Positions 34,465 through 42,325 of a stretch of 48,994 nucleotides of DNA are shown piece by piece (the first letter of the stretch is position 1; each line of letters opens with the position of its first letter). Below the pieces are notes generated by a model. The model worked only from the letters and a program-made list of their open reading frames with translations. It was not told where the DNA came from and ran no database searches. Origin of the DNA: Hymenobacter frigidus (GTDB lineage Bacteria; Bacteroidota; Bacteroidia; Cytophagales; Hymenobacteraceae); NCBI RefSeq assembly GCF_014640435.1, contig NZ_BMGY01000036.1:1-48994 (forward strand), written 5' to 3'. The position numbers and the translations under genes are program-made.

Positions 34465-35151
34465 ATGAAAAAGCACTTTCATTCCCTCGGCGACTGGCGT
34501 CGCAACGTGCTGCTGGTGGCTGCTGCCAGCAGTCTCGGCCTCGGCCTGCCCGCTTGTTCCTCCAATGATACCGTGGAAAACCGCGCCCAGGAAAACGGGG
34601 CCGAAGGCGGCTGGGGCGGTGAAACCTACAGCCAGGGCGTCATCACTGAAATGACCGAAACCAAGCCCGGCGAGTGGAAAATCACCGCCGAGCGCCCCGC
34701 CGGCAAGGAAGAAGTAGCCGCCGTGCTGCACCACCTCGATGGCAAGACCGATACCCTCCAGGGCCAAGCCCTGCAACGCCAGATGCAGGACTACAGCCGG
34801 CAAAACCCTGAAAACCGCGTGCAGGGCAACGGTATGATGAACGTGCTGATGTGGAGCGGCATTGGCTTCATGGCCGGCCGCTTCCTCACCCCCAACGCCG
34901 GCTACTACGCCAACCCCGGCGTGATGCAAAACAACCAGGGCTGGCGCAACAACGTGGCCAGCGAACGCCAGAACGGCCGCGGTTTCTTCGGGCGCGGCTT
35001 CGGTGGCGGCCGCACGTCGCCCTCGGCCGGCATCCAGGAAAGCCGCTCTACGCTTCGTTCGTCGCCCCGGCCCAGCTTCCGTAGCAGCGCACCGGCCGGC
35101 CGGAGCAGTGGTTTTGGCAGCCGCGGCGGCTTCCGGGGCTTTGGCGGGTAG
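34465..35151 (+). CDS. UPF0323-like lipoprotein
   Basis: A 228-residue lipoprotein with lipobox GLPAC (Cys31). Residues about 53-105 carry the characteristic core GVITEMTETKPGEWKITAER followed by AVLHHLDGKTDTLQGQALQ, which matches the layout of UPF0323 lipoproteins of Helicobacter and Campylobacter (an acidic PGxWKIxEExP segment, then LDGxxxxL). A GIGFMAGRFL segment and a Gly/Arg/Ser-rich tail follow. Context: the next gene is a glutathionylspermidine-synthase-like ATP-grasp protein, the same pairing known for the Helicobacter UPF0323 gene and for E. coli ygiB-ygiC. This context supports the call. Function is unknown; the pair may act on an envelope peptide or polyamine-related substrate (inference). 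Confidence 0.75.
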   Translation: MKKHFHSLGDWRRNVLLVAAASSLGLGLPACSSNDTVENRAQENGAEGGWGGETYSQGVITEMTETKPGEWKITAERPAGKEEVAAVLHHLDGKTDTLQGQALQRQMQDYSRQNPENRVQGNGMMNVLMWSGIGFMAGRFLTPNAGYYANPGVMQNNQGWRNNVASERQNGRGFFGRGFGGGRTSPSAGIQESRSTLRSSPRPSFRSSAPAGRSSGFGSRGGFRGFGG

Positions 35152-35175
35152 AGAACAGTAATTGAGAGATGAATG

Positions 35176-35278
35176 AACGGTCATGCTGAGCGCAACCGAG
35201 GCATCTCGCTCGCACCGTCGCAATGGAACTGATTACTACCCCACGCGAGATACCTCGGCGGCGCTCGGCATGACCGTT
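35176..35278. repeat. Dispersed palindrome, family A
   Basis: Arms AACGGTCATGCTGAGCGCAA (35176) and GCGCTCGGCATGACCGTT (ending 35278), with an inner GAGGCATCTCG / CGAGATACCTC pairing. It separates the UPF0323-like gene from the ATP-grasp gene, in the place where the two would otherwise be an operon. Confidence 0.85.
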
Positions 35279-35310
35279 CTTTCTCGCTGTTACCTATTTC
35301 ACCCTCCCAC

Positions 35311-36486
35311 ATGATAAATCTCCTCCCCTTATCCGGCGATGTGTCGCCCGCTGTGCGTGCCTTGGGCTGGGAATGGGCCATGGAAGACGCCTGCCAGAAC
35401 TACGTGGCCCGCGAGGCCGTGCAGCTTCCCGAAACCGAGGCGGAAACACTGCTCCAGGCTGCCGACACGCTCTACGATATGCTGGTGCAGGCCATTCCCG
35501 ACCCCATTCCGGATGAATTCCTGCAGCAGCTAGCCATCCCGGCCAACTTGTGGGCCGCCGTGCGCCACTCCTGGGACGATGAGCGCCATTGGCACCTCTA
35601 CGGCCGCTTCGACCTGGCCCTGACGCCCGATGGCCCCAAACTACTCGAATTCAATGCCGATACCGCCACCAGCCTACCCGAAACCACCGTGGTGCAATGG
35701 GCCAGCCTCGTAGCAGCCGGCCAAGCCGAGGAAGGCCGCCAGGCCAACGGCCTATTTGAGTGCCTGGAAGACCAATTCCGCCACTGGCGCAGCCTCAACC
35801 ACGACCGTCAGGCCACCTTGCTGCTGGTGTACCTGCCCGATAGCGCCGAGGACGAAGCCAACTGCACCGTGCTAGCCGAAGCCGCCCGCACGGCTGGCTT
35901 TGCCGATACCTACACCTGCCCCATCGATGCCATGCGCGTGTCAGTTGAGGGCGAAGACCGGGGCGTGTGGGCCGAAACCGTGCCCGACCAATGGCAAAAA
36001 TTCGATTTTCTGTTCAAGTTGGCTCCCTGGGAGATTCTGGCCGAGGAGGAACCTGACCTCACCGCCGACCTCACCCAACTGCTGGTCACGCGCGACGTGG
36101 TGATTGCCAACCCGGCCTACGCGCTGCTTTTCCAAAGTAAAGCCTTGCTCGCGCACCTCTGGAAAACCTTCCCCCACCACCCGCTGCTGCTCGAAGCTAG
36201 TTTGGAGCCGCTATCCGGCCACCACGTTCGCAAGCCCATTTTCGGCCGCGAGGGCCAGAACGTGGCCGAAATTCAGCCCGACGGCCGCACCGGCAGCGAA
36301 GTTCCGGGCGAGTTTGCCCAGCAGCCCCAGCTCTATCAGCAATGGGCCGAGCTGCCCACCGATACCGAGGGCCGCCGCTACCAGGCCGGGGTGTTCTGGG
36401 CCGGCGAGGCCTGCGCCATCGGTTTCCGGCGCGAGGCTGGGCTCATCACCAACCTATCGGAGTTCGTACCGCACATTCTTGCTTAA
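35311..36486 (+). CDS. Glutathionylspermidine synthase-like ATP-grasp protein
   Basis: A 391-residue cytoplasmic protein of the GSP-synthase C-terminal (ATP-grasp) family, as in E. coli YgiC/YjfC and Helicobacter HP0233-type proteins. Visible: RHWHLYGRFDLALTPDGPKL followed by LEFNADTATSLPET, the acidic metal/ATP-binding segment, then FDFLFKLAPWE, VIANPAYALLFQSKALLAHLW and LSGHHVRKPIFGREGQNV (glycine-rich ATP loop), ending with GEACAIGFRREAGLITNLSE. Family knowledge: the ligase joins a peptide carboxylate to an amine with ATP; stand-alone members lack the amidase domain and their substrate is not settled. Found with the UPF0323-like lipoprotein gene. Confidence 0.9.
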   Translation: MINLLPLSGDVSPAVRALGWEWAMEDACQNYVAREAVQLPETEAETLLQAADTLYDMLVQAIPDPIPDEFLQQLAIPANLWAAVRHSWDDERHWHLYGRFDLALTPDGPKLLEFNADTATSLPETTVVQWASLVAAGQAEEGRQANGLFECLEDQFRHWRSLNHDRQATLLLVYLPDSAEDEANCTVLAEAARTAGFADTYTCPIDAMRVSVEGEDRGVWAETVPDQWQKFDFLFKLAPWEILAEEEPDLTADLTQLLVTRDVVIANPAYALLFQSKALLAHLWKTFPHHPLLLEASLEPLSGHHVRKPIFGREGQNVAEIQPDGRTGSEVPGEFAQQPQLYQQWAELPTDTEGRRYQAGVFWAGEACAIGFRREAGLITNLSEFVPHILA

Positions 36487-36524
36487 AAGTAAAAGGCCAC
36501 CCATTTGGGTGGCCTTTTACTTTT
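36485..36524. terminator. Bidirectional terminator (19-bp perfect stem)
   Basis: AAAAGTAAAAGGCCACCCA pairs perfectly with TGGGTGGCCTTTTACTTTT around a 2-base loop. The stem overlaps the last two bases of the ATP-grasp stop codon and also ends psd from the other side. Confidence 0.9.
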
Positions 36525-36539
36525 AGCTGGCACTGAAAA

Positions 36540-37202
36540 TCAGACCTTCAGTTGGCAAATCACGGTTTCGCCACCTTTCACTTTCTGGCCTAGCTCTACC
36601 TTTATTTCCGTATCCATTGGCACGAAAACGTCGACGCGAGAGCCGAATTTGATGAAGCCGAACTCCTCGCCCTGGCTTACTTCATCGCCCTCGTTCACGT
36701 ACCACACAATGCGGCGGGCCATGGCCCCGGCAATCTGGCGAAAGAGCACCAGCGGACCCGCATCGGACTCTACCACTACCGTGGTGCGCTCGTTTTGGGT
36801 GCTGCTTTTGGGGTGCCAAGCCACTAGGTAGTTACCGGGATGGTACTTGAAGTACTTCACGAGGCCCGAAATCGGGTTGCGCGTGATGTGCACGTTGATG
36901 GGCGACATGAAAATGCTGATTTGCTTGCGCTCATCTTCAAAATACTCGGGCTCGAATACGTTCTCAATCACCACCACCTTGCCATCGGCCGGGGCCAGCA
37001 GCAGGTCTTCGTGCGTGAACAGGTGCCGGAACGGGCTGCGGAAAAATTGCAGAATCAGCAAAAAGACGATGACCGTAGCCCCGGCAAACAGCCGGTTCAC
37101 GAGGTCAGCCCCCTTGTTCAATTGAAATACCAATAGGTTGAGCGCCAATAAAATCAGCAGCGTAACGAACATGATACGTCTTCCTTCTTTGTGAATCTTC
37201 AT
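36540..37202 (-). CDS. psd: Phosphatidylserine decarboxylase
   Basis: Pyruvoyl enzyme that makes phosphatidylethanolamine from phosphatidylserine at the inner membrane. At 220 residues it is the short type common in Bacteroidota and archaeal-like lineages. Two N-terminal hydrophobic helices (about 12-28 and 36-53) precede the core LLLAPADGKVVVIE, IFMSPINVHITRNP and a C-terminal FGFIKFGSRVDVFVP. The self-cleavage site is Gly187-Ser188, giving the pyruvoyl group from Ser188. In transcription order it follows cdsA and gdh; cdsA supplies CDP-diacylglycerol two steps earlier in the same pathway, but no pssA is in the window. Start ATG at 37202. Confidence 0.94.
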   Translation of the reverse strand: MKIHKEGRRIMFVTLLILLALNLLVFQLNKGADLVNRLFAGATVIVFLLILQFFRSPFRHLFTHEDLLLAPADGKVVVIENVFEPEYFEDERKQISIFMSPINVHITRNPISGLVKYFKYHPGNYLVAWHPKSSTQNERTTVVVESDAGPLVLFRQIAGAMARRIVWYVNEGDEVSQGEEFGFIKFGSRVDVFVPMDTEIKVELGQKVKGGETVICQLKV

Positions 37203-37203
37203 A

Positions 37204-37476
37204 ATCGCTGATTTTCGCTGATTAACCGTGATTTCGCTGCGTTTAGCGTAGTCAATCGGCGCAATAATGGGCCGGTAAAGTCTGATAGTCAGAACAAATT
37301 ACGGCCATAAATAGGAACGGCACGAACCAAGTGGCCCGTGCCATTCCTTACTAAAACAAAATAACAACCACTTAAGCAGTTTATCACGCAGTAAATTGCT
37401 TTTCATCGTCAGATTACCGCCTGCCGCCGACGTTCACAATCAGCGAAATCACGGTCAATCAGCGAAAATCAACGAT
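37204..37476. repeat. MITE-like element with 36-bp terminal inverted repeats
   Basis: The left end 37204-37239 (ATCGCTGATTTTCGCTGATT...) and the right end 37441-37476 are inverted copies with two mismatches over 36 bases. They enclose about 200 bases without coding potential, with a small internal hairpin GGCACG/CGTGCC near 37319-37343. The ends contain the CAGCGAAAATCA sequence typical of short Bacteroidota intergenic repeats. It exactly fills the gap between the gdh stop (37477) and the psd start (37202). Confidence 0.75.
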
Positions 37477-38763
37477 TTAGAAGCCGCCGCGGAATTTATA
37501 CGTCTGGGCTACTTTATCGATGGCCACCACGTAGGCCGCGATGCGCATCGGGACGTTGTACTTCTTGCTGGTTTCGTACACTTTCTCGAACGCGTCGTTC
37601 ATGATGCGGTCGGCGCGCTCGGTCACCATGTCCAGGCTCCACTTGAAGCCCTGCTTGTTCTGCACCCACTCGAAGTACGACACCGTAACGCCACCCGAGT
37701 TGGCCAGGATATCCGGCACCACCATGATGCCCTTCTCGTTGATAATCGGGTCGGCCGAGGCCGAAGTGGGGCCGTTGGCACCTTCCACGATGAGCTTGGC
37801 CTTGATGTGGTGGGCGTTGTGCTCGGTGATAACATCCTCGACGGCGGCGGGCACCAGCACGTCCACGTCCGAAGTCAGCAGCTCGTTCGGGTTCATCGGC
37901 GTAGCGCCGGCGAAGCCTTCCAAGCGGCCGTTGTGCGCGTCTTTGAACGCGATTGCATCGCTGATGTTGATGCCGTCCTCGTTCCAATAAGCGCCCGAAA
38001 TATCGGAAACACCTTTGATTTTCACGCCCTCGGCGTGGAGCAGCACCGCAGCCCACGAGCCCACGTTGCCGAAGCCCTGCACGGCGGCCGATACTTCGGT
38101 CGGCTTCAGACCCAGTTTTTTCAGCGCGGCCAAAGTCGATACCATTACGCCGCGGCCGGTGGCCTCGGTGCGGCCCAGCGAGCCGCCCATTACCAAGGGC
38201 TTGCCGGTGACCACGGCGGGCGAGGTCATGCCGTTAGTTTTTGAGAATTCGTCCATCAGCCACGCCATCTCGCGGGGGCCGGTGCCCATGTCGGGAGCCG
38301 GGATGTCGCGGTCGGGGCCGAATACGTCTTTCAGGGCCAGCGTGTAGCCGCGGGTCATGCGCTCAATTTCGCCGGCGCTCATCGTAGTAGGGTCGCAGAT
38401 AATACCACCCTTGGCCCCGCCGTAGGGAATATCAACCACGGCGCACTTCCAGGTCATCCAGGCGGCCAGGGCTTTCACCTCGTCGAGGTGTACGTTCTTG
38501 TCGTAGCGAATACCGCCCTTGCTCGGGCCCAGAATGGTGTTGTGGATAACGCGATAGCCTTCAAACACATGAATCTTGCCGTTGTCCATCGTCACCGGAA
38601 TGTTGACGATAACCTGCTTGTCAGGGGCTTTGAGAACGTCGTAGGTCGCTTCGTCGAGGCCGAGAATTTCGGCGGCGATGTTGAAGCGCGACATCATTGA
38701 TTCGAGCGGGTTTTCGCGGTCCATTATCGGAGCCGGCTCTTTATACACGGTATGAACTGCCAT
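37477..38763 (-). CDS. gdhA: Glutamate dehydrogenase family (Glu/Leu/Phe/Val dehydrogenase)
   Basis: Converts glutamate and 2-oxoglutarate plus ammonium with a nicotinamide cofactor; cytoplasmic hexamer. The 428-residue protein shows the substrate segment GPSKGGIRYDKNVHLDEVKA, the catalytic lysine in PYGGAKGGIICDP, DIPAPDMGTGPREMAW, and the dinucleotide-binding AVQGFGNVGSWAA, ending with a VEGANGPTSASADPI segment. Length and motifs fit catabolic or biosynthetic GDH of the 420-residue class; cofactor specificity was not determined. A TACCTTTG box lies 55 bases upstream. It is followed by a MITE-like element and psd on the same strand. Confidence 0.94.
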   Translation of the reverse strand: MAVHTVYKEPAPIMDRENPLESMMSRFNIAAEILGLDEATYDVLKAPDKQVIVNIPVTMDNGKIHVFEGYRVIHNTILGPSKGGIRYDKNVHLDEVKALAAWMTWKCAVVDIPYGGAKGGIICDPTTMSAGEIERMTRGYTLALKDVFGPDRDIPAPDMGTGPREMAWLMDEFSKTNGMTSPAVVTGKPLVMGGSLGRTEATGRGVMVSTLAALKKLGLKPTEVSAAVQGFGNVGSWAAVLLHAEGVKIKGVSDISGAYWNEDGINISDAIAFKDAHNGRLEGFAGATPMNPNELLTSDVDVLVPAAVEDVITEHNAHHIKAKLIVEGANGPTSASADPIINEKGIMVVPDILANSGGVTVSYFEWVQNKQGFKWSLDMVTERADRIMNDAFEKVYETSKKYNVPMRIAAYVVAIDKVAQTYKFRGGF

Positions 38764-38818
38764 TCGGGATGTGGGTTAGGAAAGTGTTGGGTGGGAGTTT
38801 GCCTACAGTTTAGGGCCG

Positions 38819-38826
38819 CAAAGGTA
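38819..38826 (-). promoter_or_regulatory. gdh minus-7 box TACCTTTG
   Basis: Exact TAnnTTTG match on the minus strand, 55 bases before the gdh ATG at 38763. It lies between gdh and the palindrome at 38867; no TTTG was found at the ideal distance. Confidence 0.55.
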
Positions 38827-38866
38827 TTGCTTTTGGCAAGATGAGCGGGCATGTTTATCTCTTACG

Positions 38867-39022
38867 TCAACCTCACCCCCTGACCCCCTCTCCAAAAAAG
38901 AGGGGGCACCGGCTTCGCGCTGACACGGGAGGAATTAAAAGTCCGGCCCGTTTCAGGTTCACCTTTTAACTCGCTTCCAGTTCCCCCTCTTTTTTGGAGA
39001 GGGGGTCAGGGGGTGAGGTTGA
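38867..39022. repeat. Long palindrome, family C, with 40-base arms
   Basis: The left arm (38867-38906, TCAACCTCACCCCCTGACCC...) and right arm (38983-39022) are inverted copies, about 40 bases each, around a 76-base spacer. It fills the gap between gdh and the end of cdsA. The arms contain the AAAAAAGAGGGGG motif, so transcripts from either side would form a very strong hairpin. Confidence 0.85.
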
Positions 39023-39044
39023 TGTGAGGACGGCCCGCTGCCTC

Positions 39045-39986
39045 CTACCCCGCCAGCAGCTGTAGCAGCGCCAGCACCGGCAGCACCAGCAGAAACGCAT
39101 CGAACCTATCGAGCAGGCCACCGTGGCCGGGCATGATGCTGCCCGAGTCCTTCACGCCCACGCTGCGCTTGAGCATGGATTCGGCCAGGTCGCCAAGCGG
39201 CGCGAACACGGCCACCACACCAGCCGCTACGAGGCGGTGCGTGAGCGGCAAATCAGGCAATAAGTAGCCCAGTGCCCAGCCCACTACCAGCGTGAGCACG
39301 AAGCCGCCGGCCCAGCCTTCCCAGGTTTTGCCGGGCGATATTTTGGGGGCCAGCTTGTGCTTACCGAAGGTTTTTCCGGCGGCGTACGCGCCGATGTCGG
39401 AAGCCCAGATGAGGAAGAGCAGGGCGAAGACGCGGCGGTAGTCATAGGTTTCGTAGTAGGTATTTCCTGAATAACCTCCCGGTTTATCTTGGGCTATTAC
39501 AGTGAGCAATGCCATAGGCAGACTTACATAAAGAATTCCTAATAGTGTTGTTCCAATATTGGCAAAAGCTTTTTCGCCGCCCTTCCAAATAGCTATTTCG
39601 CGCAGCACTAGAATGACTGGCAGTACTAGTGCCAACGAGGCCACGCTTTTTAAGAATAGTCGAACTATTAAAACGTGGTTATTACCCGCCAGTTCTTGGC
39701 TCAAAAGACCTGCAAGCAAGAAAAAGGCTATTCCAGCCCCAATCCCAATCCACGTAGCCGGCGCGTACCCGCCCGCCCGCATCATCCGGTAAAACTCCCA
39801 CAGCATCACGGCCTGCACGGCGGCGAAAAACAGCCCGAACGTCCAGGGGCTGAACCAGACGCTGCCCAGCAGCAGCGCCGCGCCCAGCACGCCGTAGATG
39901 ACGCGCAAACGCAGGTTGCTGGGGCCGGCTGGGGCGGCAGAAATATTGGAAGAAACGGGGGCAGTCGGAGGCGTAGAATCGGGCAA
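39045..39986 (-). CDS. cdsA: Phosphatidate cytidylyltransferase
   Basis: Makes CDP-diacylglycerol from phosphatidate and CTP in the inner membrane, the entry to phospholipid synthesis. Many transmembrane helices are visible and the C-terminus has the family signature: SMLKRSVGVKDSGSIMPGHG followed by GLLDRFDAFL. No ATG occurs near the 5' end. The TTG at 39986 (LPDSTPPTAPVSSN) is chosen because it lies just outside the palindrome at 40000-40097; an upstream GTG at 40118 would give 44 extra residues encoded by that palindrome and overlap the preceding CPBP gene by 35 bases. The first membrane helix begins near residue 38 of the chosen product. Downstream on the same strand lie gdh and psd. Confidence 0.88.
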   Translation of the reverse strand: MPDSTPPTAPVSSNISAAPAGPSNLRLRVIYGVLGAALLLGSVWFSPWTFGLFFAAVQAVMLWEFYRMMRAGGYAPATWIGIGAGIAFFLLAGLLSQELAGNNHVLIVRLFLKSVASLALVLPVILVLREIAIWKGGEKAFANIGTTLLGILYVSLPMALLTVIAQDKPGGYSGNTYYETYDYRRVFALLFLIWASDIGAYAAGKTFGKHKLAPKISPGKTWEGWAGGFVLTLVVGWALGYLLPDLPLTHRLVAAGVVAVFAPLGDLAESMLKRSVGVKDSGSIMPGHGGLLDRFDAFLLVLPVLALLQLLAG

Positions 39987-39999
39987 TGCGGAAATAGTT

Positions 40000-40097
40000 G
40001 TAGAGACGCATACTTGCGTCTCGTCGTTGGTAAATGTTGATTGCGCGAGTCGTTCTACGGGTTTATTCGACGACGAGACGCAATTATGCGTCTCTAC
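40000..40097. repeat. Dispersed-type palindrome, family D, spanning a gene junction
   Basis: GTAGAGACGCATACTTGCGT (40000) and ACGCAATTATGCGTCTCTAC (ending 40097) are inverted arms with further CTCGTCGTT / CGACGACGAG pairing. The right arm contains the TAA stop of the CPBP gene (40084-40086). The whole element is open in the cdsA frame. Only one copy is present in this window. Confidence 0.85.
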
Positions 40098-41064
40098 CGC
40101 GCTCGACCACGCCGGCACGGCTCAGGGTGAGCATGGCGGTGGGCGCGGCTGGGGCCGTCATGCGCTGATACAGGAAATAGAGCAGGCCGGCCGAGAATAG
40201 CAGTGAGGGCAGCACCAGCGTCCAGGGCAGTGCGTCGTTGGAATCGGGGTCGAAGCCCCAGCCGAACTGGCCGCGCTGGGCCAGGTAGAGGATGAGCAGT
40301 TGAAAGGCATTCTGGGTGAAGTGGGCGGCCATGCTCACCAGAATATTGCCGCTCCACAGGTAGAGGTAGCCCAGCACCAGCCCCAGCACGAAGCGCGGCA
40401 CAAACCCGAAAAACTGAAAGTGAATGGCCGAAAAAATAGCCGCCCCCAGCCACACGCCCATGTGCGGCGAAAACCAGCGCACCAGGTTTTTCTGAATCAC
40501 GCCCCGAAACACCAGCTCCTCGGCCACGGCCGGCACCAGCGCAATCACGACCACCCCCACCAAGAACCGGCCGACGGAGCTGAACCGCGTGAGAAACTTG
40601 GTGAGCACGGCCGCTTTGTCCTCGCTGGCCCGCGCCCACAGCTCAAAATCGTGCAGCGCAGCCGGAAAATGCACCCCCGCGTTCCAGGCAATAATCGTGG
40701 ACATAAAGGGCAGAATTACCACGATGAGCACGGCCGCCGCCAGCAGCCACCAGCCCGCCCCCAAGCGGCGCGGATTGAAATACTCGGCCCAGCCGTAGCC
40801 CAGCACCGAGGCCAGCGCCAACGCCCCGCCCGTACCGGCCGTGAACAGCAGCACGCCCTGCGCCATCATCAGCAGCCCCCAAGCCTGCGGGGAAGCAGTA
40901 GGGTTGAGCATGACCTTGCCCATTTCTTCGGGCGAGAGCCCAAATCCCACCTTCGCCCAGCCGAACATAATAGCGTAGCCCACGCAGGCCCCGGCCACCA
41001 GCAGGGCCAACAGCAATAGTATCTGCAGGCCCGGGTGCAGTGTGCGGGGTAGGAAACCTTTCAT
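40084..41064 (-). CDS. CPBP-family intramembrane glutamic protease
   Basis: A polytopic inner-membrane protein of about 326 residues with eight or so hydrophobic helices. The CPBP (Abi/CaaX) motifs are complete: EELVFRGVIQ (the Glu-Glu and Arg of motif 1), FSAIHFQFFGFVPRFVLGLV (motif 2 His) and a final MAAHFTQNAFQ (motif 3 His). Family knowledge: these are intramembrane proteases related to Rce1, with roles ranging from prenyl-protein processing to bacteriocin immunity; the substrate is unknown here. The ATG at 41064 is preferred over a TTG four codons upstream. The last residues (VERGRDA) and the stop codon are encoded by the family D palindrome, suggesting the native C-terminus was replaced or trimmed. 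Confidence 0.88.
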   Translation of the reverse strand: MKGFLPRTLHPGLQILLLLALLVAGACVGYAIMFGWAKVGFGLSPEEMGKVMLNPTASPQAWGLLMMAQGVLLFTAGTGGALALASVLGYGWAEYFNPRRLGAGWWLLAAAVLIVVILPFMSTIIAWNAGVHFPAALHDFELWARASEDKAAVLTKFLTRFSSVGRFLVGVVVIALVPAVAEELVFRGVIQKNLVRWFSPHMGVWLGAAIFSAIHFQFFGFVPRFVLGLVLGYLYLWSGNILVSMAAHFTQNAFQLLILYLAQRGQFGWGFDPDSNDALPWTLVLPSLLFSAGLLYFLYQRMTAPAAPTAMLTLSRAGVVERGRDA

Positions 41065-41139
41065 AGCGGGGTACAAGTTGGGAAGGGCGTAAATTTACCG
41101 CAGTTTTTAACTTAGGCTTGAATAGCGCAGCACAATAGC

Positions 41140-41236
41140 ACGTCATGCTGAGCGCAGCCGAAGCATCTCGCGTGCAATAGTAACCCAATTGTTCAACGAT
41201 GCGAGCAAGATGCTTCGGCTGCGCTCAGCATGACGT
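41140..41236. repeat. Dispersed palindrome, family A, containing the dusB start codon
   Basis: Arms ACGTCATGCTGAGCGCAGCC and GGCTGCGCTCAGCATGACGT are perfect complements over more than 28 bases (GAAGCATCT/AGATGCTTC continue the pairing). The ATG used by dusB (41230) is inside the last bases of the right arm. Confidence 0.9.
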
Positions 41237-42249
41237 TCTTTAAAAATACCAGTATCACCGTGGTCAACATAGGCAACATCCAGCTTCCCGATTTCCCACT
41301 CCTGCTCGCGCCCATGGAGGACGTGAGTGACCCGCCCTTCCGCGCCGTGTGCAAGGCCAACGGGGCCGACCTCATGTACACCGAGTTCATTTCCTCGGAA
41401 GGCCTGATTCGGGCGGCCGCCAAAAGCCGCAAGAAGCTGGACATCTTCGATTACGAGCGGCCCATCGGCATCCAGCTCTTCGGCTCCGATGTAGACACCA
41501 TGGGCGAGTGCGCGGCCATCAGCACCGAGGCCGGGCCCGATTTGATTGACATCAACTACGGCTGCCCGGTGAAGCAGGTGGCCTGCCGGGGCGCGGGCGC
41601 GGCCCTGCTTCAGGACATCCCCAAAATGGTGCTCATGACCGCCGCCGTGGTGCGCCACACCCACCTGCCCGTGACCGTGAAAACCCGCCTGGGCTGGGAC
41701 GAAGGCACCAAAAACGTGGAAGAAGTGGCCGAGCGCCTGCAGGACGTGGGCATTTCGGCCCTCACCGTGCACGGCCGCACCCGCGCCCAGCTCTACAAGG
41801 GCGACGCCGATTGGCGGCTCATCGCCAAAATAAAGGACAACCCACGCATCAAAATCCCGATTTTTGGCAACGGTGACATCACCTCGCCCGAAAAAGCCCT
41901 CGAATACAAAACCCGCTACGGCGTGGATGGCGTGATGATTGGCCGGGCCAGCATCGGCTATCCCTGGATATTCCGGGAGGTGAAGCACTACGTGGCCACC
42001 GGCCAGCTGCTGGCCCCGCCCACGCTGGAAGAGCGGGTGGCCGCCTGCCAGATGCACTTCGACCGCAGCGTGGAATGGAAAGGCCCGAAAGTGGGCGTGT
42101 TCGAAATGCGCCGCCACTACGCCCACTACTTCCGTGGCCTGGAGGGTGCCAAAGCCTGGCGCACTAGTTTGGTGAACGCCGAAATGCCGGCCGACGTGCT
42201 GGAAATTCTGGCCCAGATTGCCGCCAGTGACGCGGTGCTGGTGGGGTAA
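41230..42249 (+). CDS. dusB: tRNA-dihydrouridine synthase
   Basis: Flavoenzyme reducing uridine to dihydrouridine in tRNA D-loops. The TIM-barrel marks are LLLAPMEDVSDPPFRAVC, IGIQLFGSD, the catalytic Cys112 in DINYGCPVKQVACRGAGAAL, VTVKTRLGWDEGTKN, LTVHGRTRAQLYKGDADW, IPIFGNGDI and GVMIGRASIGYPWIF. The layout and length (339 residues) fit the DusB group. The ATG at 41230 lies in a family A palindrome, and residues 1-11 (MTFFKNTSITV) are not conserved-looking; a GTG at 41260 (VVNIGNIQLPD) is a plausible native start. The next gene, a sensor kinase, begins 76 bases downstream on the same strand. Confidence 0.94.
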   Translation: MTFFKNTSITVVNIGNIQLPDFPLLLAPMEDVSDPPFRAVCKANGADLMYTEFISSEGLIRAAAKSRKKLDIFDYERPIGIQLFGSDVDTMGECAAISTEAGPDLIDINYGCPVKQVACRGAGAALLQDIPKMVLMTAAVVRHTHLPVTVKTRLGWDEGTKNVEEVAERLQDVGISALTVHGRTRAQLYKGDADWRLIAKIKDNPRIKIPIFGNGDITSPEKALEYKTRYGVDGVMIGRASIGYPWIFREVKHYVATGQLLAPPTLEERVAACQMHFDRSVEWKGPKVGVFEMRRHYAHYFRGLEGAKAWRTSLVNAEMPADVLEILAQIAASDAVLVG

Positions 42250-42254
42250 GTTTT

Positions 42255-42281
42255 GTCATCCTGAGCGCAACGAAGGATGAC
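42255..42281. repeat. Short family A-related hairpin
   Basis: GTCATCC and GGATGAC pair around TGAGCGCAACGAA, five bases past the dusB stop. It shares the GTCAT-CCTGAGCGCA core with the larger family A elements and looks like a minimal unit. Confidence 0.7.
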
Positions 42282-42325
42282 AGCCGATTTGCTGCCGTTC
42301 CTTTACGCGTCCCGTATTCCCCTTC

